Positions 54,401 to 60,916 of a stretch of 64,000 bases of DNA are shown in pieces. The position numbers were made by a program, and so were the translations under genes. Source of the DNA: Plecoglossus altivelis (taxonomy: Eukaryota; Chordata; Actinopteri; Osmeriformes; Plecoglossidae). The stretch is taken from positions 13,898,143-13,962,142 of the forward strand of contig BROE01000003.1 in NCBI GenBank assembly GCA_036571765.1, written 5' to 3'. Positions within the stretch are counted from its first letter, which is position 1, and each line of letters starts with the position of its first letter. The notes beneath the pieces were generated by a model that was not told the DNA's origin, searched no databases, and saw only the letters and a program-made list of their open reading frames with translations.

Positions 54401-55545
54401 TATTACTTCACTTTGTTTTTCTTCATAAGGTTCTTACTCATATGGCAATTATTTGGTCTGGCTGGAAGCTTTACAAAAACAGACTCAGACAAATGATTAG
54501 TTTATCAACCATTTAGGCAGGAAAATGTCTGTGGCCATCTCTCCCTATTAACAACAGCACATGTATCATAAATGCCTAGACGAATACTATTCTCTAGTGA
54601 AATGTGCAGTAATAAATCCAACAGCATTAACAGCATTTAATTGACTTTCCACAGCCACAAAAGACAAACGTACTATTACCCTGAACATAAGTAATTTAGC
54701 CTTTTAAAGGCTCACAGCAGTTCTAATAGTGATTTTGACAAACAATTGAAACATAAGAAAAACACATTCAACAAGCATGTGTAGTAAGTTTGCAGTTGAA
54801 GACTTTGAACCTGTGACAAGCCAATAAACGTGGCTGTGCAAAGCAATGTAGATGCGACCAACAGACTGAATCAAGCTTGTGCAGAAAGCAATAGGTTATT
54901 TTACGGTCATCGGGATAGTGCCCCTACCTTTAAATCCACAAACAACTCTGTGTTAATTACGATCCTCCGGAGTGACAAGTGCCCAACAGTGGCCATATTT
55001 AGCTCCACTACCTGCAGTAACGGCTCTGTGGTGCGCTCAGGTAACTCTACCTTGGTATGAAACAGGAACACTTACTTTAAGAAGTAGCTTGCACCTTCAT
55101 CCGTAAAACCTTCTTCCCATCCCCGAGGCAGGTCTGCAATGAACGAGTGAAAGGTGTTTTGAAAGTTTTCCGATTGAATCTTAAATGTCTTACAACGTAC
55201 AGAACACAAATCTCCTCCAATAAGTCAATTGCAGACCCTCTGAATAGTCCACTAACAAATGCGTACCTGAGCGTATCATGTGTCCAGAATTGACGGGTTC
55301 GCCTGTTCGGGGATGGAGCCAAGTAGTGGTGTGCGTTTCATCGCTGACAGAGAGAGAAAAACACCTGTTACACCGCAAAAGCCACTAAACAGACTTCAGT
55401 TGAAGACCAAGACAAGCGGTTGCCTTCTGTCTACCTCGATAACGCAGATATATTTAACTCACTTAACGAAAAATACCCTGCCATCTTTGCAGACACCGTA
55501 GGACCAGTGTTCAGGTAAGGTGTCCCGCCCGAGCGGCGCCGCCAT
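2708..55545 (-). CDS. plekha7: plekha7, whole coding region (24 exons, short C-terminal isoform)
   Basis: Pleckstrin homology domain-containing family A member 7, a cytoplasmic adherens-junction protein. In mammals it binds p120-catenin, CAMSAP3/Nezha at microtubule minus ends, and PDZD11 through its first WW domain. Twenty-four minus-strand exons join with GT-AG sites and matching phases into 3699 coding bases (1233 residues; 1164 without exon 13), against about 1121 for human PLEKHA7. Order of parts: WW1 (about 9-42), WW2 (about 54-87), PH (about 164-285), Pro/Ser-rich region with the PEPP-family block VWQLYEWQQR (exon 11), coiled coil (about 763-950), and a tail with MSAEEQLERMK. The WW pair excludes plekha6, and the rps13 neighbour fits the PLEKHA7 locus. 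Which teleost duplicate (a or b) it is cannot be told. Exon boundaries were assigned by eye. Confidence 0.93.
3304..3395 (-). CDS. plekha7: plekha7 exon 23: tail segment with YVTLRRG
   Basis: 92 bases, acceptor cgtctctctcag and donor GGGAGG|gtgagt. It encodes LSSSSSRLNQSSNVSSYVT and LRRGAPGSLGR. Human has STSRLQQSSTIAPYVTLRRG. Phase 1 in, phase 0 out. Confidence 0.92.
3606..3702 (-). CDS. plekha7: plekha7 exon 22: tail segment
   Basis: 97 bases encoding AELRSYLSEPELPGMA and ending HHTLPNR (human VELRSYVSEPEL, then YQTLPGRG). Acceptor ggcttttccag, donor AACAGAG|gtagcc, leaving in phase 1. Confidence 0.9.
3860..4051 (-). CDS. plekha7: plekha7 exon 21: conserved tail block with RHMSVRGLKRQ
   Basis: 192 bases, 64 codons, phase 0. 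It encodes AEDEAPPRPPLPQLYDY, VVPPLPKEASVIRHMSVRG and LKRQSDERKRDRE. Human has EDEAPPRPPLPELY and RHTSVRGLKRQSDERKRDRE. Acceptor gacttttaaag, donor TGTAAG|gtcagg. Confidence 0.94.
4237..4382 (-). CDS. plekha7: plekha7 exon 20: Pro/Ser-rich tail segment
   Basis: 146 bases, acceptor gtttgtttgtag and donor AATTGG|gtgagt. It encodes ERKVVPSVSDSAIPSQS followed by PPPRSSQPSPASQ. The preceding intron is only 78 bases. Human begins ERKTVPLFP and then diverges. Low complexity, no domain. Confidence 0.88.
4461..4572 (-). CDS. plekha7: plekha7 exon 19: end of coiled coil
   Basis: 112 bases encoding QEKAEIKRELWRIEDVMAG, then KANYKVTIDSVQNP, leaving in phase 1 at CCTG|gtgggt. The acceptor is a NAGNAG tandem (cctccagcag), so the first Gln may be optional. 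Human has QEKSQIQKDLWRIEDVTAGL. Confidence 0.93.
4758..4859 (-). CDS. plekha7: plekha7 exon 18: coiled-coil segment
   Basis: 102 bases, 34 codons, phase 0. It encodes EMEKAWDEYSRIESSVEQL and ending NHSATPQ. Human has EMENAWNEYLKLENDVEQL. Acceptor gtgtgtgtag, donor CCGCAG|gtaaga. Confidence 0.93.
5055..5204 (-). CDS. plekha7: plekha7 exon 17: coiled-coil segment
   Basis: 150 bases, 50 codons, phase 0. It encodes DKLERVLDVSHQQMELYQD, EKIAFQQRLLQEDVVHIR and AEIS (residues 830-879), aligning with human QMEQYRDQ and LLQEDLVHIRAEL. Acceptor gcttatccag, donor TCTACG|gtcagt. The following 195-base intron is UG-rich in the transcript. Confidence 0.94.
5394..5474 (-). CDS. plekha7: plekha7 exon 16: coiled-coil segment
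   Basis: 81 bases, 27 codons, phase 0. It encodes VKLSRLCEQDKILKALE and ISSLKDDK (residues 803-829) with heptad-like leucine spacing. The human counterpart is KLSIFCEQDRVLQDLE. Acceptor ccctctgcag, donor GATAAG|gtaaac. Confidence 0.92.
6461..6526 (-). CDS. plekha7: plekha7 exon 15: linker in coiled-coil region
   Basis: 66 bases, 22 codons, phase 0. It encodes ETGKPVKVAESDVD at its end (human PVKIAESDTDV). Acceptor ttattctcaag, donor GAT|gtaagt. AT-rich codon use relative to exons 10-11. Confidence 0.88.
7579..7632 (-). CDS. plekha7: plekha7 exon 14: start of coiled coil
   Basis: 54 bases, 18 codons, phase 0. It encodes ADDTYMQLKKDLEYLDLK (human ADDTYLQLKKDLEYLDLK). Acceptor aatcctctgaag is purine-interrupted but is fixed by the exact peptide match; donor GAAG|gtggga. 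Confidence 0.93.
8549..8755 (-). CDS. plekha7: plekha7 exon 13: symmetric cassette exon (PEELTLLL block)
   Basis: 207 bases, 69 codons, phase 0 both sides; acceptor gggaaacag, donor TCCCAG|gtgggg. It encodes PEELTLLLIQLRRHQTKMA, then a Ser/Pro/Leu segment ending GPCYSQ. PLEKHA5-type proteins have a related PEELTLLLIKLRR segment at this site. The human PLEKHA7 form I know goes directly from the exon 12 to the exon 14 peptide, so this is probably alternatively included. If read through, the frame stops 24 bases past the donor. Confidence 0.82.
9156..9239 (-). CDS. plekha7: plekha7 exon 12: conserved RRSMPSSGY motif
   Basis: 84 bases, 28 codons, phase 0 both sides; acceptor atctattcag, donor AAAACG|gtaagc. 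It encodes TIERRSMPSSGYITHTVSA and PSLHGKT. Human has DRRSMPSMGYMTHTVSAPSLHGKS, so the match is nearly complete. Being symmetric, it could be skipped without a frame change. Confidence 0.93.
9856..10438 (-). CDS. plekha7: plekha7 exon 11: Pro-rich region with PEPP-family block
   Basis: 583 bases, acceptor gtcctcatag and donor CTTAAG|gtaaga. It encodes the conserved YKYAQDRLSHFRI, TTVWQLYEWQQRHQFRHG and CISVPPSPSDIPPPGPP, followed by MPADRVTVRP. These blocks are shared by PLEKHA5/6/7. The GC content is clearly above that of the flanking introns. Probably disordered scaffold with SH3/WW ligands (inference). Confidence 0.92.
10760..11293 (-). CDS. plekha7: plekha7 exon 10: Pro/Ser-rich region after PH
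   Basis: 534 bases, acceptor ccacttctcccag and a less usual donor AAAGT|gtaggt, chosen because it alone keeps the frame into exon 11. Low-complexity sequence with CQAVPQTNH near the start (human QAVPQANH) and QRRSALEQVENWVQVQK at the end (human LAQVEHWARAQK). Little else is conserved. An internal Ser/Arg/Pro stretch (SRAPSCVPSRAPSRAAS) looks disordered. Confidence 0.85.
12620..12801 (-). CDS. plekha7: plekha7 exon 9: end of PH domain
   Basis: 182 bases, acceptor tcttcccatag and donor AAGAG|gtatgg. It encodes the PLEKHA7-type insertion SYIYNRNSMIGSQAEHSG, then MRTYFFSADTQEDMHGW and VKAMNQAA. W274 is the conserved tryptophan of the C-terminal PH helix. The insertion before MRTY is present in human PLEKHA7 and absent from PLEKHA6, which supports the paralogue call. 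Confidence 0.95.
12802..16917 (-). other. plekha7 intron 8 (exon 8 to exon 9)
   Basis: 4.1 kb without coding evidence. Contains the longest AC repeat of the window (14105-14168), a CT-rich patch at 14460-14540, and at about 14935-15020 a segment with GCCCTGGGGATCAATGAAA that resembles the tail of fish retroelements but is too short to classify. Confidence 0.55.
14105..14168. repeat. (AC)n microsatellite, 32 units
   Basis: Uninterrupted AC dinucleotides on the plus strand, hence GU repeats in the plekha7 transcript, inside intron 8. Uninterrupted runs of this length are usually polymorphic. Confidence 0.97.
16918..17018 (-). CDS. plekha7: plekha7 exon 8: PH domain central strands
   Basis: 101 bases, acceptor gccctctacag and donor TTCAAG|gtacga. 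It encodes SREESVLGSIPLPSYVIS and PEDHISRKYAFK (residues 199-232), almost identical to the human exon. Phase 1 in, phase 0 out. Its length is not a multiple of three, so skipping would shift the frame inside the PH domain. Confidence 0.95.
17019..18548 (-). other. plekha7 intron 7 (exon 7 to exon 8)
   Basis: 1.5 kb intron with a long TG repeat at 17582-17644, an AC repeat at 17862-17891 and a looser TG region near 18020-18110. No coding signal. Confidence 0.6.
17582..17644. repeat. (TG)n microsatellite, about 31 units
   Basis: Uninterrupted TG on the plus strand, CA repeats in the plekha7 transcript. It lies on the other side of exon 8 from the AC block at 14105-14168, with which it is complementary. 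Confidence 0.97.
18549..18621 (-). CDS. plekha7: plekha7 exon 7: PH domain basic strand region
   Basis: 73 bases encoding DSSGMRLWKRKWFVLADYC and LFYYK, ending in phase 1 at AAAG|gtaagc. The Lys/Arg cluster around LWKRKW is the usual phosphoinositide-contacting part of PEPP-type PH domains. Human has KRRW here. A long CU-rich tract precedes the acceptor in the transcript. Confidence 0.94.
18655..18722. repeat. GA-rich tract before exon 7 acceptor (CU-rich in transcript)
   Basis: Two runs of GA dinucleotides separated by TAAAAAGACAGAG. In the transcript this gives CUCUCU tracts about 35-100 bases upstream of the exon 7 acceptor, the type of site bound by polypyrimidine-tract-binding proteins. 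Confidence 0.9.
19503..19527. repeat. (TG)n next to exon 6 donor (CA repeat in transcript)
   Basis: About 12 TG units on the plus strand. In the transcript the exon 6 donor reads gtgaga followed at once by CACACA repeats, a configuration recognised by hnRNP L in other genes. Confidence 0.93.
19533..19637 (-). CDS. plekha7: plekha7 exon 6: start of PH domain
   Basis: 105 bases (35 codons, phase 0 in and out). It encodes VHSFGKRDQAIKRNPNV and VVVRGWLYKQ, the family-typical lead-in and first beta strand of the PH domain (residues 140-174). Acceptor tctacag, donor CAG|gtgaga. The donor runs straight into a CA repeat in the transcript (see findings). Confidence 0.94.
19638..21847 (-). other. plekha7 intron 5 (exon 5 to exon 6)
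   Basis: 2.2 kb. Contains an AC repeat at 20259-20294 and a small tandem duplication (CATTTTAAATC twice) at about 20991-21011. No gene recognised. Confidence 0.6.
21848..21962 (-). CDS. plekha7: plekha7 exon 5: Ser/Thr-rich linker between WW2 and PH
   Basis: 115 bases, acceptor ctctgactag and donor TCAAAG|gtcagt, leaving in phase 0. It encodes PSGRMSKLP followed by a Ser/Thr/Ala-rich run (STVSEASTAVTTS). This corresponds to the human segment with MSK and SETSTAGTAST. No domain; a flexible linker of about residues 101-139. Confidence 0.88.
21963..26278 (-). other. plekha7 intron 4 (exon 4 to exon 5)
   Basis: 4.3 kb. Contains purine-rich stretches at about 23820-23980 and a TG/GA compound repeat at about 24885-24994. 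ORFs seen here are translations of these repeats. Nothing coding is supported. Confidence 0.6.
24885..24994. repeat. compound TG/GA microsatellite
   Basis: TG units pass directly into a long GA run with periodic GGGAGAGAGA interruptions. CU-rich in the plekha7 transcript. Confidence 0.93.
26279..26362 (-). CDS. plekha7: plekha7 exon 4: second half of WW2
   Basis: 84 bases after acceptor tcgctccag, ending GAACA|gtgagt. It encodes HNQRTTTFLHPVTGQ and then SVDFILQEQ. The position of the second WW tryptophan is F81, as in human PLEKHA7 WW2 (also a Phe), so this is an atypical WW domain. Residue 73, formed across the 28.7 kb intron, is N where human has D. Confidence 0.92.
31244..31298 (+). other. 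G-rich block, G-quadruplex candidate
   Basis: Plus strand carries seven or more runs of three to seven G in about 55 bases (GGGAGGGGG, GGGGGCGGGGGGG, GGGG, GGGGG, GGGGGG) separated by one- to six-base loops, which easily satisfies the G3+ quadruplex pattern. It is on the non-template strand's complement for plekha7, so the RNA would be C-rich while the DNA strand could fold. Confidence 0.8.
34885..34925. repeat. (GTCT)n tetranucleotide repeat
   Basis: About nine GTCT units on the plus strand following a TG stretch, then an imperfect TG/GCGC region. Simple repeat in intron 3. Confidence 0.93.
40150..40191. repeat. (GA)n microsatellite
   Basis: About 21 uninterrupted GA units on the plus strand, within intron 3 and next to further purine-rich sequence up to about 40260. 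Confidence 0.95.
42096..42190. repeat. interrupted (TG)n repeat
   Basis: TG units with CG and CA interruptions over about 95 bases in intron 3. The ORFs overlapping it (Cys/Val or His/Thr runs) are repeat translations. Confidence 0.93.
48254..48362 (+). mobile_element. tRNA-Cys-derived SINE fragment
   Basis: The left 70 bases read like a tRNA-Cys gene: A box GCAGCTCAGTGGTAGAG, anticodon arm TTTGACTGCAGATCAA with anticodon GCA, then a B-box-like TTTCAAATCCC. The T stem does not pair (GAAG against CCCC), so it cannot be a working tRNA. It continues with CTTTTGATAAAAGAGTCTG and CTAACTGAA, which resembles the 3' parts of fish SINEs (from memory). No clear target-site duplication seen. Confidence 0.72.
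55076..55133 (-). CDS. plekha7: plekha7 exon 3: first half of WW2
   Basis: A 58-base microexon-like exon encoding DLPRGWEEGFTDEGASYF, with W59 the first WW2 tryptophan. The acceptor is ttcattgcag and the donor TTAAA|gtaagt. It was found by searching for the expected WW2 peptide; its length and phases (1 in, 2 out) fit exactly between exons 2 and 4. The donor opens the 28.7 kb intron. Confidence 0.92.
55267..55343 (-). CDS. plekha7: plekha7 exon 2: second half of WW1
   Basis: 77 bases after the acceptor ctctctctgtcag, ending at CTCAG|gtacgc. It carries TTTWLHPRTGEPVNSGH, with W36 the second WW tryptophan and P39 the WW proline. This domain matches the PDZD11-binding WW1 of mammalian PLEKHA7. 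It enters in phase 2 and leaves in phase 1, and skipping it would break the frame. Confidence 0.93.
55463..55545 (-). CDS. plekha7: plekha7 exon 1: initiator ATG and first half of WW1
   Basis: Begins at ATG 55545 in a strong initiation context (A at -3, G at +4). It reads MAAPLGRDTLPEHWSYG and on to KDGRVFFV, residues 1-27 plus two bases. W14 is the first WW tryptophan. It ends at a consensus donor AA|gtgagt, and the split codon is completed by exon 2 to N28. This is close to the human PLEKHA7 N-terminus, so the start choice is firm. The CDS begins in GC-rich sequence (GGCGGCGCCG). Confidence 0.93.
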
Positions 55546-55650
55546 GATCCACTGTCTAAAGTCTTATTTTATTCCCTCTCCATGGATTCTCCAGGGAGCT
55601 CGAGTCCAATGATCACCGCTAGGGCTTGGAATCTATTAAAGGGGAAGGCG
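55546..55650 (-). promoter_or_regulatory. plekha7: plekha7 5' UTR and proximal promoter region
   Basis: The sequence directly upstream of the plekha7 ATG must hold the 5' UTR, unless a further non-coding exon exists upstream. No TATA box or clear CpG island is visible. GC is raised only in the first coding bases. Position inferred from the ATG alone. Confidence 0.4.
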
Positions 55651-58600
55651 TATGCTACAATTGATAGAGAGGTGCTGCCACCGGATTATTTTTTTCTGCC
55701 GACTCTTAGTTGCGCATAGGCTGCATAGTAATACAGTGGGCTAGGCCTAATATTTTTTTGTCAAATTTGTTAAGTTTTATTTCTTTAGTATCCAAACGTG
55801 CTAAGACAAAAATAGGCTATTACTAAGATATTAAGTCAATTATTGGCTACCTCATTTATAACGAGTTTACCACAAAATATGGGATAACCAATAGGATGCT
55901 GTCAGTTTTTAAAATCCGTTTTTTGTCTCCTTGGTTTCCGTACAGAAACTATTATCAGTCAAGTATTGACTTTGACTATTTCTGTGTCTTTCAGTGTTTC
56001 GATCTTACACTACATTGAGCAAAGCGTCCAGACTTGTTAGCATTATAGCTCTGAAAACATATGGTGGAACCTTGGGATGTTCACTTGAAGGCACAAGATG
56101 CGTGATATAGCATGGTGTACATGGTAAACAACTTGTGTGGAATTATTCGTCAGGAAAAATGAGGTCACCATAATGACTTGGTTAAGTAGTAGCTAGGCTA
56201 AGTAGTAGGCAAAGTAGTGTCTCATTATAAGGGCTTGTGTCAGCTCGTCCTGAAATGGCACTGCTGTTTCTAGTTGACCATTTTGGACACAATACCAACA
56301 ACATGCCATTTGAAATGCCTGCTAATTAATTAATACACATGTTTAGCCTGCCTAACATTGTCTGTGTTGACTTGGAGTTTCCAAAGATTCAAGGAACAGC
56401 CAAGATCACTGTTCATTTGATTCTGTAGGACACTTCTGTCCTCGTTTATTTGCTCAAATCTGGAGTTGCTGGGCAGTATTTGATGTCTCTCACACATCAT
56501 TGTGACTTACTGTTGCAATGGTTGTGATGTGTTGATAAGGAAGGGTAATTATGTGGTCTGATTAGTTTTACCGATAATAGAAAAAGGGAGAATGAAGTAT
56601 TGTTCTCTAGATTCTTCATCTCCGAAGAGATTCTCCTCAGCTCCTACTACACGTCTACAATTCCAACAGAGTAGCGTCTTCATTCGAGTCAATGGATAGA
56701 GTGGGTTGGGATGGACGTATGAGCTACGGTTATCAAGCAAGAACCCTAACATCCTATGATATCCCTATGGTACATTTAAAAACAGTGAAGTCGTGCCTGT
56801 TCTATTGCACGGTATTCACTTACGTGACATATATAGGTAGACATATATAGACATACATCAAAGTGCCTCGAGCAGTAAGGTGAGTAGCTTGTCTGCATGT
56901 TGGGCACTGTGATGTGTTCTGCGTGACTGACCTCACTCTCTTTGTAGAAGAAGCAGGGCACACTGGACTGGAGCGGCAGCTTTGATTTCCTCTCTCCTCT
57001 AAGGTTTCCGTGGGCAACACTTCTGAGGCACCTCAACAGCAACAACAAAACCTTACCTGGCAAGACAGGATGGAGGGGTCGCTGTAGTATGTGAAAACAG
57101 CTGTAGTATCTGAAAGCAAAGTTTTACCTGGGGTGGAGGCATGCTATCTCTGCTTTCTGTCCACAAATAAATAGGAAAAGCAGCTGAAAACACAGATGTG
57201 TCTAAGAAGGAGACGTATCAATAGTTCGTTTATTTTAAATCAATCAAATAAAATAATGCAACACTAACGTGATAGTGGCAAATCAGATTAGATCATGTAC
57301 TGTTTTAAAGTTATTTTCAACTGTTACGATAATATTGTGTTCAGTATTGAAACGGCTGAATAGCTCAGTGGGTAAGTCGCCTGTCCTCACGTCTAACACA
57401 ATAATGAATGCACTTCAATTGCCACTCCAGCAACCTATACATGTCTACAATACCCACAATCCCTAATTCATTGAATACATCCTAGCATATTTCCCTAGAA
57501 AGTACTTCAGTAACTAATAACGCTGGCAGCACATAGACAATCCTGCTATGCCATAGTTGCACAAAGACGGTAAACACCACCTGAAGAAGCAAGACAATTA
57601 CCAGCAATAGTTGGTGCAAAAGACAGAACAGAGATATCAGTGATCTTCTGTGTATGATCTTCAGTGCAGGCTGTGAAATGCCAGAGAACAACTAACCCTT
57701 TTAGTTAAGGACCAACAAGATGGCAATGGGCTACGTTGATGTCTAGTTTTGAATGGTTTGGCTGAGAAAATGAAACTAAAACATTATGGAAGTAATTTTT
57801 TTAATGATTTATTAACTAATCTGTCTGTAAATAATGATACATTATTTTAATTCACCCTCTCGCACATCTCTATCAGCAGTTCGATAAGACAACTGGCATC
57901 TAGACTTGTCAACACACACCACATGAGGGCGCTCTTCTATGATAACCTACATCTACAATATCACGATCTGTTGAGTCCCAGGTAAACCCCTCAAGCATTT
58001 AAAGATTTAGGTAAATGTCCACAATCCTATCTCTGGAGAGTTTCATCCTTCATCAGTCTCTCTGGTCCGGTCACAGTCTACTTAGTAAGTGCAAATCAGT
58101 TGCAAAAGATGTGCAAAGATTCTCTAAATGCAACAGTGGCATTAATTCACCTTGGATTATGTATAATATGATATATTAGCTTTACTCAGAATGGCTGTTG
58201 GGTGTGATTGACCAATGTTTGTTACTCAATTTTTTACCATTTGAATTAGACTACATTTGTGTGCAAACAAATAACTCCCCTAGCCTACACCACAGGGGGG
58301 CAGCACAGTACCATTTTGTCAACTTGATCCAAGCATTATTGGATTTAATGCACAATATCCTGCATATCCATATTATGTTCAATAATTTGTCTGATGAGAA
58401 AACTTTGTATTCATCTGAATAGATACCACATGAATGGCAATATCTCATGACTATAACTCAGTTTTAACCATGCTCCGCTAATACTATAGCAGCTTGAACC
58501 TGTAGCCATCTCTAACATCTGATAACAATAGTCTAGAAAATACTTATGCATTTCATGTACATTGATTGCGTGCATTAGAATATAACAATGGTGTTTGAAT

Positions 58601-60694
58601 GACACTCTGTGCCATATGGAGTTATTCACATTGATGAAGTAACTCTCAGACGCCTGTCTGGTGGCATTGCAGAACACATGACTGTAGCAAAAGCACACTG
58701 TACAACAGCTGCTGTTGTGTTGCATCATCAGGTAGCAGAGACAGGGTAATTGTCACCCCAGAGATGCCTCTATGCTAGTCGGCAACAGGGGCATCCACAC
58801 TGCCTATGAGTGTGTGTGTATTGAGTGGGGTGAAAGACTTACTGCTGCAATCGTTTGCAATCCTTTCACCAAGCCACTGGAGCACCCTGGTTGCCTAGAG
58901 ACAGGGTCACCTAGAGCACAAAGCTAAAGATACCCTAGGAAGGGTAGAGGGAATGTCACAGAAAGGGTGGGGTGTGGTGGTGGGACAGGGAACAGTGATG
59001 GGGAAACAAGGAGTGTGATGGTGTATAACAAAGAAGTGAAAAGAGATGGTATCGTGTAGGTATCATGAGAGAGAGCACATAGTTTCTGAAGCGTTTCCAC
59101 CCCCCTGAAGCAGACAGCACATCACATTAGTGTTTTGGTTAAGTTAGAGTAAGAGCACAATTTGATAAGAATCTGCAGTAGACATGTTGGAGGGCTAGTA
59201 TGCGCCTTTATGTTTTAGCAAATGAACAGCTAATCAAAGCTAAGTAAATTGCCCACTGAAAGGCAACACTAATGTGCGACACATCAAAACAGCCTGAACA
59301 GGAGAGACTGTCAGCAGTGTCTCTGTCACATGTGTGTCACCAGAAGTGAAGAGGGAACACATCATTGCAAGTGTAGTCAGAGATTGCTCACCTTTACACC
59401 ATACCCAATGCAGTGTGTGTGTCAAGGGGAGGGGTTAATTAATTTTCTTCTCTCGGGAAATAATTTCATCATACTTTTGTTTTTAACCATTGTCTTACAC
59501 GAACCTTGCAGTACCGTCTCCTAGGAGACAGCACTGCCTCTAAAGAAATCTGTGAAACGAAAGGATCTGAAAGGAACTGACTAGTGAAATTGGTGAGTTG
59601 GTGACAGAAATACAAATGTGTAAATGAGACATAGTAAGTGACTGGGAAATTAACAAGGCCCAGACAAATTCTGCAGTCCAATATAACATGCAATATAACA
59701 TTGCAGAAGTGCAATGACCTGTTGCTCAAATAACCTAAAGCACATTAGCACTCCTTTCACTGGTTATCTTGACATTTTTTGTTCCACCCAGGTTACCACA
59801 CCCAATCAATCCTGTGAGTATGTGGCCATGTTGGAAAGGGCAGTTTTACACGCAGTCAAGGAACACTATTCAAAGTCCATAATGATGTGTGAATGGACTT
59901 TAGAAGAAATCAGTGATGGGAAACAGGTGACACAGCTGTACACTGCATGTTCAACATTTCAGTGAATCCATTCCATTGTATATGGATATGAAAACCGGGT
60001 GAATAGAGCAATAGGATTAACAAGAACTGTTTGCTAGGTGGATTCAACCAGCTGGAGATTGTTAAGATACATGAACACTGACTGTGCATCCTAATATCCA
60101 TACCATGTGTATGTATTTACTAAATGTACTAAGTCTTTGGGAATTGGGATGTACTACGAATCTTTGCAACTTAAAACTGGAATAAAACAGATTGAATTAA
60201 TCAAATATTTCTTGTATTGCGGAGTATTTAAAAATTTGAAGTAAATTCAGCTTTACGTGGCCAAACATGGCAGGTTAACTCGAGTGCGCGTCTGTAAGGA
60301 TGTAATTCACTTGATATTAAAACCCCACAACAGATGCTGTTTATATCTATTTATATCAGACCCTAAAAGGTTTTGTGTCAGCTACAATACAGCTGAATTT
60401 CTACAGATAAAACCTTAACACACACAGAACAATATAAACTTAAAAAATATATCAAATTACAAGCTCCATAGGGCATGAATAAATAACATTGCTGGGTCAG
60501 TTTAAGGCATACAAAACATTTACACGATAATTCTGAGGTTAATAATGTTGTAAATAACAATCAGTGCAACAATGGTATAAAATATGAGCCCTGTTTTGAG
60601 GTACGAACGTTGAAATCTTAATTTGGGCAAACAAAAATGAAACATATGTTGCATTGCAACCAATCCAAAGTTCTCAGTAGAAAAAGTATTCCGT
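55651..60694. other. intergenic region between plekha7 and ppp1r15
   Basis: About 5 kb with no supported gene. It includes the 3' UTR of the PPP1R15 gene immediately left of 60695, whose poly(A) site I could not place (no canonical AATAAA found on the minus strand in the next 500 bases). A minus-strand ORF at 56776-57063 was examined and rejected. Confidence 0.55.
57354..57395 (+). mobile_element. possible tRNA-derived SINE remnant
   Basis: GAATAGCTCAGTGGGTAAG has the shape of a tRNA A-box region, but no B box or SINE tail follows within the expected distance. At most a decayed fragment. Confidence 0.3.
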
Positions 60695-60916
60695 TTAGAG
60701 TGTAACACATGTTGATTTACTGTCCAAATAAGTCCGAATCATCTCTCTGTGTGACTGACTGAAACAGTACCCAATGGCGTCCTCCACTTCCTGGATCCGT
60801 CTTTGGAAGCGATCCCTGTCTCTGGCCAGCTCTTCCCAGTGTCCTTTACGTGAGGCTTTTCGGGCAAAGAGCCAAGTACGCAACACATGTACTTGGACAA
60901 GAGGCGAGAACTGCAC
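60695..60916 (-). CDS. ppp1r15: ppp1r15 exon 3: PP1/actin/eIF2alpha-binding C-terminus
   Basis: Acceptor ttatgttttctag, then VQFSPLVQVHVLRTWLFAR, WEELARDRDRFQRRIQE, EDAIGYC and the stop TAA (60695-60697). An intron exactly at the KV..F docking motif is the family arrangement. W498 lies where the actin-contacting Trp of PPP1R15A sits (by spacing; inference). WEE.ARD..RF is the strongest family signature. Confidence 0.93.
   Translation of the reverse strand: MQFSPLVQVHVLRTWLFARKASRKGHWEELARDRDRFQRRIQEVEDAIGYCFSQSHREMIRTYLDSKSTCVTL

Larger units (their letters stand above)
26363..55075 (-). other. plekha7 giant intron 3 (28.7 kb)
   Basis: Splits the second WW domain. I found no exon or gene in it that I can support; long ORFs are repeat translations or random. 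Contents: purine-rich tract 28888-28985, CT tract 30400-30490, G-rich block 31244-31298, AC and GTCT repeats at 34627-34665 and 34885-34925, TG repeats at 37374-37456 and 42096-42190, AC repeat 37570-37595, GA repeats 40150-40191 and 48390-48427, GAG/G tract 45267-45297, CT repeat 47328-47374, and a tRNA-derived SINE at 48254-48362. The size suggests embedded regulatory elements, but none can be identified by eye. Confidence 0.7.

Noticed and set aside
56776..57063. Minus-strand ORF upstream of plekha7 (possible alternative first exon or small gene)
   Set aside because: No ATG start in the relevant part, no convincing domain, and splice-like ends are not supported by any known isoform.
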